Origin: a virus
Virus record (IMG/VR): IMGVR_UViG_3300042452_001204
Location: 1 to 53,298 of that record
DNA: 53,298 nucleotides
Reading direction: 5' to 3' (one strand)
Positions 1-7,300 of this stretch are shown here, one piece after another. The notes under the pieces were generated by a model. That model was not told the DNA's origin, did no database searches, and saw only the letters and a program-made list of their open reading frames with translations. How positions within the stretch are numbered: the stretch's first letter is position 1; every line of letters begins with the position of its first letter. The position numbers and the translations under genes are program-made.

Positions 1-198
1 CATATTACAAATTATGACAGAGCATTTTTATTTGAAACGCAATTACAAGATTGCGCAAATTGGCTTGGAATTACAGTGCCATTGCCACATTTGGATGCTA
101 GTGAAAATAAACCCGTTTTAACAACAGAACAAGAAAATAGAGTTCGTGAAATATATGCAACAGATATTGAGTTGTGGGAATCATTGATGAATACATAA
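1..198 (+). CDS. C-terminal fragment of a sulfotransferase-like protein (5' end outside window)
   Basis: An open frame runs from the first base to a TAA at 196-198 and gives 65 residues with no start, so the gene is cut by the left edge. The last third (LTTEQENRVREIYATDIELW, then ESLMNT) resembles the usual end of sulfotransferase-family proteins, where a 'hydrophobic-x-Tyr-x-x-Asp' helix closes the fold. The PAPS-binding P-loop would lie upstream and cannot be seen. The call rests only on this C-terminal pattern. A glycosyltransferase end is an alternative. The next gene starts about 180 bases later behind its own leader. Confidence 0.35.
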   Translation, partial: HITNYDRAFLFETQLQDCANWLGITVPLPHLDASENKPVLTTEQENRVREIYATDIELWESLMNT

Positions 199-376
199 TT
201 TATGAGTCAAAAATTATTAATAATTGACATGGGAAAATACAATGATTATGATAGAGTATTTTTATGATATAAAGCAAAATATATTCGATCAAGCTTTAAA
301 AACCGTAAAATTTAATAGATAATAATAAAAATCCGTATGGTGTATTATTATATAGTATTTATTTTTGGAGAAAATC
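199..376 (+). other. Non-coding leader between the left-edge gene and the holin-like gene
   Basis: This is one of the longer gaps in the window. It contains a 21-codon frame at 202-267 (starting MSQKLLIIDMG) with no ribosome-binding site upstream. Its end (YDRVFL) echoes YDRAFLFE at the start of the left-edge fragment, so it may be a decayed duplicate rather than a gene. The rest is very AT-rich and includes the TATGGTGTAT motif at 336-345. A ribosome-binding site GGAG lies at 367-370, just before the next ATG. Confidence 0.35.
336..345 (+). promoter_or_regulatory. Candidate phage promoter or regulatory motif TATGGTGTAT (copy 1)
   Basis: The decamer TATGGTGTAT lies 31 bases before the ATG at 377 and is followed by an AT-rich stretch with TATATAG. 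Identical decamers occur at 3256-3265 and 16315-16324, each in a gap just upstream of a gene run on the same strand. The repetition and placement suggest a promoter element read by a phage-modified or phage-encoded transcription factor. No known consensus is claimed. Confidence 0.45.
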
Positions 377-721
377 ATGATCAAGCCCGGATATCGCACA
401 AGTGAGTTCTGGTTTACACTCGTTAGTTTTATTTTTAGTGGATTATATCTAACTGGTATCATTAATGATCATACTAATAAAGAAGAACTTATTAGTGTTG
501 TTAGTCATGCTGTAGAAAGTTGTATTCTAATTGGTGGTCAATTTGTAATATTATATAAGTATATTAATAGTAGAAAAAATATTAAAGCTGAAATCAAACC
601 AGAAGTTGTCAATACCCCACCAGTTGTTAATGAGGAGACAAAAGATGATAAACCAAGAAAGTCCAGAAACACCAAAAAGCCAAGAACTAATACTAAACGA
701 AGTAGAAAAACTGATAAGTAG
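377..721 (+). CDS. Putative holin-like small membrane protein
   Basis: This 114-residue protein begins MIKPGYRTSEFWFTLVSF. It has two hydrophobic helices (about residues 8-28 and 42-60) joined by a short polar loop, then a long basic tail rich in Lys, Arg, Pro and Thr. The 'TSEFW.T...' opening followed by two membrane helices and a charged tail is common in phage proteins annotated as holins. The ATG at 377 was chosen because GGAG lies at 367-370; an in-frame TTG at 365 would swallow that site. The gene overlaps the next one by 77 bases in another frame. It opens a run of membrane proteins that also holds a peptidase, which fits a lysis role. The evidence is topology and context only, and a generic membrane protein is possible. 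Confidence 0.5.
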   Translation: MIKPGYRTSEFWFTLVSFIFSGLYLTGIINDHTNKEELISVVSHAVESCILIGGQFVILYKYINSRKNIKAEIKPEVVNTPPVVNEETKDDKPRKSRNTKKPRTNTKRSRKTDK

Positions 722-1073
722 AACAAAAGAATCATTTAAGGATGTTAAAAGATTCGCAATAGATCAAGCATGGAAAATTTTACAGCTAGCAATAGCTAGC
801 ATTATTCAAATTATAGAAATAATAGGAAATGATTTAAGTAGTCCAGATAAAAAAGCTCTTGCTATGAGCATGATTAGTAAATTCTACGATAGCTTATTTT
901 TAGCAGTTGACATTCCTGTTGTACCTCACATAATAGAAGGGTACATTCATTCTTATGTTAAAAGTTTTCTTATGATTTTGGTCAGTTCAACAATTGATAG
1001 TATGGTTAAAATCTTTAGAGAAGCGGGCGTTTTTAAACCAAAGTTAACAGTTCAAAACAATTATTTAGTCTGA
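645..1073 (+). CDS. Hypothetical helical, membrane-associating protein
   Basis: A 142-residue protein starting MINQESPETPK. The ATG at 645 has GAGGA at 632-636 and is preferred over an upstream in-frame candidate at 606. It lies inside the 3' part of the holin-like gene, in a different frame. After an acidic/basic N-terminal helix (about residues 10-40) there are long hydrophobic or amphipathic helices (about 45-60 and 85-125) without clear charged anchors, so it may lie along or within a membrane. No family is recognised. Overlap with the holin-like gene suggests coupled translation and a shared function. It might be a holin partner or antiholin, but that is inference from position only. Confidence 0.55.
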   Translation: MINQESPETPKSQELILNEVEKLISRTKESFKDVKRFAIDQAWKILQLAIASIIQIIEIIGNDLSSPDKKALAMSMISKFYDSLFLAVDIPVVPHIIEGYIHSYVKSFLMILVSSTIDSMVKIFREAGVFKPKLTVQNNYLV

Positions 1074-1086
1074 AAGGACGAATCTT

Positions 1087-1443
1087 ATGAATTATGCCGA
1101 AAGTTTTCAAGAATTTAGTAGTCGATTATCAACAACGGATTTAATGGTTTACGGCGGAGCCGCTTTAGTATTATTTGTATTGTTCAAGGATAAATTAACT
1201 CCATTAAAAGATCTAATAATTAATACTTACAATAGTGTTATGAATAAGGTAAAAAACGACACTGTAACATCTACACCTGTAACTACAGTTAAAACTAATG
1301 ATAATGATTTTCTCAAACTAATTAGTAGTTGGAAAAATACTAGAGATTTAGCAGAAAAAATGGGATGTCCAAAAGCTGTTGAAGTTTTAGATGGCGCATT
1401 CCCATATCTCAGTCCTAATGTTTGTCATCAGGAGAACAAATGA
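1087..1443 (+). CDS. Hypothetical single-span membrane protein
   Basis: A 118-residue protein with one clear transmembrane helix at about residues 21-36 (VYGGAALVLFVLF). It is followed by basic residues, a Thr/Val-rich linker and a C-terminal soluble segment with two cysteines (MGCPKAVEVLDG and PNVCHQ). The ribosome-binding site is AAAGGA at about 1072-1077. The stop overlaps the start of the next gene (ATGA). It shares its layout of a short N-terminal part, one membrane span, a linker and a small soluble domain with the next protein, so the two may act together at the inner membrane. No known family is recognised. Confidence 0.6.
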   Translation: MNYAESFQEFSSRLSTTDLMVYGGAALVLFVLFKDKLTPLKDLIINTYNSVMNKVKNDTVTSTPVTTVKTNDNDFLKLISSWKNTRDLAEKMGCPKAVEVLDGAFPYLSPNVCHQENK

Positions 1444-1943
1444 ATACTAAAAATACCACTAATATAATAGTTCTAGTTATTGGAGGACTATTACTAGCGT
1501 ATGGATTACTTGGACCAGTTATTAAAAATAATCTATCCACCAACCCAGTAAATAATGTTCCATCAGTATTAGCTCCGTTGGATCCATCATTAAAAGATAA
1601 TTGTGAAAAAGTAACTGAAATTCTAAAATCCGGAAGTTCTGATCGATCAGTAGATGGCGTTAAATTAAGTAGTTTATTCTCTGACTTGGCAAGACTAATA
1701 GAATTAGATGGTGAAAATGAAGTAATTAAAAATACTGATGAAATTAGAGAAGCTAATAAAATAGCTGGAGCTTTTTATAATTTGGATCTTAAAGGTAAAT
1801 ATCCTGATCTAACACAGGCAGCTACTTATGTTGTTGTACAGCATATCGGAGACGATAATGTAGCCCTAGATCCTGAACTTAGGAAAAAAGCCGTAGAAGC
1901 TTTTAATGGTTTAGCATGGGCTTTTTATGAGGGTAGTAAATAA
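1440..1943 (+). CDS. Hypothetical membrane-anchored protein with external domain
   Basis: A 167-residue protein starting at the ATG at 1440, which overlaps the upstream stop (ATGA) and has GGAGAA just before it. Residues about 8-25 (IIVLVIGGLLLAYGLLGP) form one N-terminal membrane anchor. The remaining 140 residues are soluble and helical, containing a Cys (DNCEKV) and a mixed-charge region up to the C-terminal FNGLAWAFYEGSK. The next gene, a papain-like peptidase, starts within its stop codon, so the two are translationally coupled. It may anchor or regulate that peptidase at the membrane, but this is inferred only from gene order. Confidence 0.6.
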   Translation: MNTKNTTNIIVLVIGGLLLAYGLLGPVIKNNLSTNPVNNVPSVLAPLDPSLKDNCEKVTEILKSGSSDRSVDGVKLSSLFSDLARLIELDGENEVIKNTDEIREANKIAGAFYNLDLKGKYPDLTQAATYVVVQHIGDDNVALDPELRKKAVEAFNGLAWAFYEGSK

Positions 1944-2872
1944 TGGCAAGACTATCTCCTGAACAATTACTAAAACTATACAAAGATGGATTTCAGGGAT
2001 GTCTTTGGGAAGGTCATATATTCGAAAATCTTTTAGAAAATTCTAAGTATGGTTATTTTGGAGACGGAGCCAAAAAAATTGTTGGAACTGGTAAAGGTAA
2101 ACTATCTACTCCATACAAAAGTGTTTTGAAGTTTGATAAGAATCCTTATAATGAGCGCCAGGTTACAGGGGACTGTGTAAGCCACTCTACTAGAAATGCT
2201 GTAGACGTATCTCGTGCTGTAGAAATAGATATAGATAAACATAAAGAAAGTTGGATAGCAAGAGGCGCAACAGAAGCAATATACGGAGCAAGAGGTCATG
2301 GTGGACAAGGAATGAGTTGTTCTAGAGCAGCACAATTTGTCAGCCAATATGGTGGTGTCTTAGTTAGAAAAAACTATCCCGGAGTTGTGGACCTTACCAA
2401 ATATCAAGGCATGTTGGGTGCCGGATGGGGTGGTCGTAGTTTGCCAGACAAAGTTATAGACCTTGCAAATGATCATCAAGTTAAAACTGTTAGCTTAGTA
2501 AGAACGATAGAAGAAGCCAGAGACGCTCTGGCTAACGGTTATGGAATTAGTGTTTGTAGTAGTTATGGTTTTAGTAGTCGAAGAGATAGTAAGGGTTTTG
2601 CTAAACCGCAAGGCTCTTGGGCTCATGCTATGGCATGGATTGCTTGTGATGATACTGGTAGTGAACCAGCTTTTTTGGTTCAGAATAGTTGGGGAAAATG
2701 GAATGATGGCGGTCATCCATCATGGGGTCCGATTCCTGATGGATCATTTTTAATAAAAGCAGATGTTGCTGCTGGTATGTTAAAAGGCAACGCAGCATAC
2801 GCTTTTAGCGACTTTGATGGATTTCCATTACAAAAATTACCAGACTATGGTTTTGATTATTTAAAATCTTAG
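1943..2872 (+). CDS. Papain-like (C1 fold) cysteine peptidase
   Basis: This 309-residue protein shows the ordered active-site signatures of the papain superfamily: a Cys in VTGDCVSHS (about residue 78), a His in SWAHAMAWIA (about 229), and an Asn in FLVQNSWGKWNDG (about 249). Gln-Asn-Ser-Trp-Gly is the classic block around the catalytic Asn. There is no signal peptide or propeptide-like region, and the first 60 residues may bind a partner. The start overlaps the stop of the membrane-anchored protein upstream. The enzyme could act on the host envelope during lysis, on a virion precursor, or on an adhesin. The substrate cannot be read from sequence. It is clearly a peptidase fold with all three key residues present, so activity is likely. 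Confidence 0.8.
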   Translation: MARLSPEQLLKLYKDGFQGCLWEGHIFENLLENSKYGYFGDGAKKIVGTGKGKLSTPYKSVLKFDKNPYNERQVTGDCVSHSTRNAVDVSRAVEIDIDKHKESWIARGATEAIYGARGHGGQGMSCSRAAQFVSQYGGVLVRKNYPGVVDLTKYQGMLGAGWGGRSLPDKVIDLANDHQVKTVSLVRTIEEARDALANGYGISVCSSYGFSSRRDSKGFAKPQGSWAHAMAWIACDDTGSEPAFLVQNSWGKWNDGGHPSWGPIPDGSFLIKADVAAGMLKGNAAYAFSDFDGFPLQKLPDYGFDYLKS

Positions 2873-2881
2873 GAATACACA

Positions 2882-3208
2882 ATGAGTTTACCTAATTTAA
2901 CTAAAGTTCCATCATTAGGGCTGAATCTACCGCCTCTTCCGCCTTATCAAAAATGGGCATATAATAGAGATACAAATAGTTTAGTTCTTATAGAATTTGT
3001 ATACGAAAAGATTAATCAGGAATTGCAAACACAAAATATATTATCCAAAGAATCAGAAGACTCTATAAGCTTATTAACAACTACTTTACAACAATCTTCT
3101 TTATTAATAAATAGTCAATTACAAATTTTAGAAAACAGAATGAATGTTTTGGAAACGTTAGTAAATTCTATAGTTCCGCCAACAGTAACAACAACAGGCA
3201 CTATCTAA
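2882..3208 (+). CDS. Hypothetical coiled-coil protein
   Basis: A 108-residue protein. The first third is rich in Pro and Leu (LGLNLPPLPPYQKWAYN). Residues about 35-95 form an unbroken helical, heptad-like region rich in Leu, Ile, Gln and Glu, and the C-terminus is a Thr-rich tail (PPTVTTTGTI). GGAA at 2872-2875 may serve as ribosome-binding site. Such short helical proteins between a peptidase and adhesins can be trimeric stalk or chaperone pieces. No family is recognised. It is the last gene before the leader with the second TATGGTGTAT motif. Confidence 0.55.
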   Translation: MSLPNLTKVPSLGLNLPPLPPYQKWAYNRDTNSLVLIEFVYEKINQELQTQNILSKESEDSISLLTTTLQQSSLLINSQLQILENRMNVLETLVNSIVPPTVTTTGTI

Positions 3209-3255
3209 TATTTGATATTTAAGTTAGCAAATCTGTTTTGAATATCAACAAGATA

Positions 3256-3265
3256 TATGGTGTAT
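3256..3265 (+). promoter_or_regulatory. Candidate phage promoter or regulatory motif TATGGTGTAT (copy 2)
   Basis: An identical decamer to those at 336 and 16315, 28 bases before the ATG at 3294. The gap 3209-3293 also holds an AT-rich inverted repeat (TTGATATT at 3212-3219 against AATATCAA at 3241-3248), which might be a weak terminator for the genes upstream. As with copy 1, an ATTATAT stretch follows about 4 bases downstream. Confidence 0.45.
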
Positions 3266-3293
3266 AACCATTATATCGTACTGGAGTTTATAT

Positions 3294-3461
3294 ATGAAAT
3301 TTCTTGATAAATTAGCCTTAAATAGATTAATATCAATAATATTAAACTTTATTTTATCTATCATTAAGATAATTGCACCAAAAGATAATAATCCAGCACC
3401 TCCAGTGCCCAAACCTCCTTTAAAAAGACGACCATGGTTTCCTAGAGGTAAAAATGAATAA
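3294..3461 (+). CDS. Small membrane protein with proline-rich tail (55 aa)
   Basis: A 55-residue frame with ATG at 3294 and TAA at 3459-3461, preceded by GGAG at 3283-3286. The N-terminus MKFLDKLALN is amphipathic. Residues about 11-27 are hydrophobic (RLISIILNFILSIIKIIA) and the tail is Pro- and Arg-rich (PAPPVPKPPLKRRPWFP). Its stop overlaps the start of the next gene by 8 bases. The membrane segment plus Pro-rich tail and the nested partner recall spanin gene pairs, but the partner lacks a lipobox, so this is only a possibility. It follows directly after the second TATGGTGTAT motif. Confidence 0.5.
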   Translation: MKFLDKLALNRLISIILNFILSIIKIIAPKDNNPAPPVPKPPLKRRPWFPRGKNE

Positions 3462-3693
3462 ATTAATTTTGCCACTTTTATTTATCTCTTTATTTTTTAC
3501 TTCTCATAGATATGACGGATCGTCCCGTGCTCCTGTTATAATATCCGGAGCTATTGTTAAAAATATGGGAAATGAACCAATTAAAAAATATAAAAGAAAA
3601 GAATGTCCTGTTTGCAAAGGAAGTGGACAATATTTAAGTGGAGATGGTATAAAAATGGTCGATTGCGGATACTGCATTCCTGATAAAAAATAA
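3454..3693 (+). CDS. Small secreted or membrane protein with DnaJ-like zinc motif
   Basis: A 79-residue protein. Residues 1-16 (MNKLILPLLFISLFFT) form a signal peptide or anchor with no lipobox Cys. The C-terminal half carries CPVCKGSGQY and then CGYC, a C-x-x-C-x-G-x-G ... C-x-x-C arrangement like one DnaJ-type zinc-finger unit. It probably binds one zinc or forms disulfides outside the membrane. The start lies inside the end of the preceding small membrane protein gene, so translation is probably coupled. The role is unknown. Confidence 0.6.
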   Translation: MNKLILPLLFISLFFTSHRYDGSSRAPVIISGAIVKNMGNEPIKKYKRKECPVCKGSGQYLSGDGIKMVDCGYCIPDKK

Positions 3694-3714
3694 AGAATCT
3701 GAGGAGATAAGATA

Positions 3715-4104
3715 ATGACTATTGATCCTAAGTTAGAAAATTTAGCACAAAAAATTCTTACTAAAGCAAATATAAAAAATGAAAACTATGGATTTGATCC
3801 TATTACTATTATTATAGTTATAGGAGTTATACTGAGTCTAATTCGCGTTATTCAGGAATGTCGTAGTAAACGTAGAAAAAATGATAAAATGAGTGAAGCT
3901 TTGGACTTAAGACATACTATAGTTAATTTAACTATTAAAGATAGTTGGTTAAATAATTATAGATTAAATAAAATATTAAAACAACATTTGAGTAAAAAAC
4001 AATATCAGCAATACGGAGTTAGTTTAAGAAATGCCATCATGGAAGTTGGTAAGAATCTTGATGATACAGAATCTTTAACACTTCTGGAGGCAACCAATGT
4101 TTAG
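3715..4104 (+). CDS. Hypothetical single-span membrane protein
   Basis: A 129-residue protein with a good ribosome-binding site (GAGGAG at 3701-3706). A hydrophobic helix at about residues 30-43 (PITIIIVIGVILSLI) is followed by a very basic segment (CRSKRRKNDK), which predicts a cytoplasmic C-terminal domain. The last 80 residues look helical and contain a Lys/Gln-rich stretch. It overlaps the next gene by 8 bases. No family is recognised. Position between secreted-type proteins and a GlsB-like membrane protein suggests a role in the same envelope module. Confidence 0.6.
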   Translation: MTIDPKLENLAQKILTKANIKNENYGFDPITIIIVIGVILSLIRVIQECRSKRRKNDKMSEALDLRHTIVNLTIKDSWLNNYRLNKILKQHLSKKQYQQYGVSLRNAIMEVGKNLDDTESLTLLEATNV

Positions 4105-4345
4105 TCTTTTAGTATGGGTGATTTATGGTTTGTTTGTTGGCTCATTAGCCAAAGCTATTGTTCCGCTTAACCTACGTCTTGGATTTTTTCAAACAGTAGC
4201 ATTAGGAGTAGCTGGGTCTTATATGGGCGGAGCTATTCTATATCTTCTTGGTACATATGATAGTCTCAGCCCATCCGGTATTTTTATGGGTGTTACCGGA
4301 GGCATACTTAGCCTAATGTTATATAATAAACTTATTAACAAATAA
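4097..4345 (+). CDS. GlsB/YeaQ/YmgE-like small membrane protein
   Basis: An 82-residue, nearly all-hydrophobic protein with three helices. The opening VWVIYGLFVGSLAKAIVP and the central glycine-rich helix (LGVAGSYMGGAILYL) match the pattern of the 'transglycosylase-associated' GlsB/YeaQ/YmgE family, small stress-linked inner-membrane proteins found in bacteria and sometimes phages. Its function in that family is poorly known. A GGAGG at about 4085-4089 precedes the ATG. It closes the membrane-protein run that began at 377 and lies just before the first giant adhesin gene. Confidence 0.55.
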   Translation: MFSLLVWVIYGLFVGSLAKAIVPLNLRLGFFQTVALGVAGSYMGGAILYLLGTYDSLSPSGIFMGVTGGILSLMLYNKLINK

Positions 4346-4359
4346 TAAATGGAAAATGA

Positions 4360-7300
4360 ATGTCAACTCCTCCAATTTATTCTATCTTAGGAAACTGTAA
4401 TAGCGCTAATTATAGTAAGAACGGAAATGCTTCCTCGGATTGGAATAATGAAAATGGTAATGTTACCAGCGTTGGCAGCAATGGTAATGATAGTTTTTTT
4501 GGCACTTATGATCAAAACGGTAATGTTTATGAAATTATAGACTATCAACCATCGTCATTTTTTATTCAGTTATATGGAGGTAGTTATTCTTCTTTAACAG
4601 CAAATGATTCTATTGATAGTTCTTTAAGTTTAAGAAGAGACGATGTTGGATTTAGAGTATGCGCTAATAGTGGAACAACAACAGCGTTTGATTCTATTAC
4701 AGTTTCTGGTACAGGCAATAATAACGATACTAATGGAATTGGTCAAGTAAATTACAATTATAAAATTGGTAAATTTACTATTACAAATACTCAATATGTA
4801 GAATTTTTAAACGCTGTTGCTAATAGTGGATCGCCCGCATTAATACAAACTAGTGTTTGGCCTTTTCAACGACTAATGCAGGATTCTAATCGTGGAGGAA
4901 TAATAGTAAACGGCTTTAGCCCAAATATGTCTTATTCTGTAAAAACGAATTTTGCAGATAAACCAGTTAATTACGTTACTTGGTATAATGCGGCTAGATA
5001 TATTAATTGGTTACATAACGGAAAACCAAATTCGTCTACTTTATCATTAAATTCTACAGAAAATGGTGTTTATTATCTTAATTTTGAAAATAATGTTACA
5101 ACTATACCAACCATAATAAATAATAAAAATACATATTGGCTACCAGATAGAAATGAATGGTATAAAGCGGCCTACTATACATTAGATAAAAATGGCTCAG
5201 GTTCCGGATATTGGTTATATGCTACGCAATATGATACTGCTCCAGATTCAATTGTTTCTAATAGTAGTGGCGTTGCCAACAATACAGTAACAACACCGGA
5301 CATTTGTATTAGCCCAACACCTACCCCCAGCGTTACTCCTACTTATTCTCCTACTCCTTCTTTAACGGCTAGTCCTACTCTTACTCCAACTAAAACAGCA
5401 ACAAGCACCCCAACAGTCACATCTTCTGTAACAACCACTCCAACACTAACACCAACCAAAACGCCAACAGCCACCATAACTCAAACAAGAACACCTAATT
5501 TAACTGTTAGTCCAACAAAAACACCTACACGTACTCCAACAAGGACACCAAGTTTAACACCATCAACAACAGAAACACGTACTCCAACACCTACAGTTAC
5601 CAGTTCTTCGACGGTAACCCCTACTCCGAGTAAGAGTCTTTGCTCTTCTATAACAGTTGGAGAACTAATTTATAATCCTATTTATACTAATGAAAATATT
5701 AGAATAATTTATAAAGGTTTTACATTTGAATCCTTTATTAACAATAGACAATTACTAGTCAATGGCGGTCAATTAGGAAATGCCGATATAAATATTGGAC
5801 TACAAGAAATTCCTAATGCTAGTCAAACCCCAACTCCTACATTAACGCCAACCAATACTAGTACTCCAACCATCACACCAACAAATACTTCCACAACTAC
5901 TAGTACTCCAACTGTTAGCCCAACACAAACAAACACAGCTTCTGTAACACCAACTAATTCTATTACTCCAACAGTTACAATTACTTCAACAGCGACACCG
6001 ACACCTAGTATAACCGCAAGTCAAACTCCAACACCGTCTATAACGCCAACACTTACACCAACAACAACAGTTACAAATACAGTAACATCAACAGCAACTC
6101 CCACTGTAACTAGCTCAAACACAACAACTCCAACTAATACTCCAACTAACACAGCAACTCCTACAAACACACCAACATTTACTCCATCTTCAACAACAAC
6201 TCCTACTGTTACTCCAACAGTGACAGTAACCCCAACACCACTAGCATTTGCTCCATTATCAAATAGTATAAATTATGCTAATTCCGGTAATTGGAATGGA
6301 TCTGTTTCTGGTAATCTAACAACGGTAGGAACAAATGGAGGTCCAAGTTTTTATGGAACATATGATCAAAATGGAAATATTTCTGAAATAGCTTTAAGTG
6401 TTGTTAATAATACTGATTTAATTTTCAGTATCGGTGGTAATTTTGAAACTGCAACAGGAGATCTAAGATTATTAGAAAATATAAATGAAAATACTTTGGA
6501 TAAAAATATAGGTTTTAGAATTGTTACCACAGGCAATCCTCTTAACTTGCCTTATTTCATAGATATTGTTGATAGTGGAAATAGTGCAGATACTAATGGG
6601 GTTGGATCTGTTAATTATAATTATAAGATAAGTCAATATACAATAACTAACTGTGATTATATACAATTCTTAAATGCTGTTTCTACACAGAGCGATACTA
6701 ATGATACTTATAATGTTCAAATGTCTGGCGATCCATATGGTGGTATTATAAGAAGCACAGGATCAGCACCATATACTTATACTTTAAAAACTAATTTTGA
6801 TAATAAACCAATTAATTTTCTTAATATAAAAAGCATGATGAGATATTGTAATTGGTTACATAATGGTAAACCAATAGGAATACAAGATTTCAGTACAACA
6901 GAAGAAGGTGCATATATATTAGATCCGATTGGTATAACTCCACAAGTAAGTTTAATTGCAAGCAATGGTGCAAAATATACACTACCAACATTAAACGAAT
7001 GGTATAAAGCTGCTTATTATAATCCAAGAAAAAATGGATGGGGTAATGGCGGATATTGGACCTATGCTACACAAAGTGATAGTTTACCAGATAGAATTTG
7101 CTCTAGCGCTAGTGGAGATGGTAGATTAATTATCAGTAATGTTTGTTCAAACACAGAAGGTAATTCTTCTACTATCCTTTGTACGTTTACCCCTACTCCA
7201 AGCGTAACTCCTACCAATACCCCAACAACAACAATTACTAGAACCCCTACTAATACTCCTACTAATACTCCTAGTCTAACTCGAACAATAACTCCGACAA

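Noticed and set aside
202-267. 21-residue gene after the left-edge fragment
   Set aside because: No ribosome-binding site and only a short similarity to the start of the preceding fragment; a decayed duplicate or chance is more likely.
3294-3693. Firm call of an inner/outer spanin pair
   Set aside because: The second protein has no lipobox Cys and the first has a short tail, so evidence is too weak for a spanin label.
4360-7185. Diversity-generating retroelement target in the FGE-like domains
   Set aside because: No reverse transcriptase and no template repeat with adenine-biased changes are visible in the window; only the fold is compatible.
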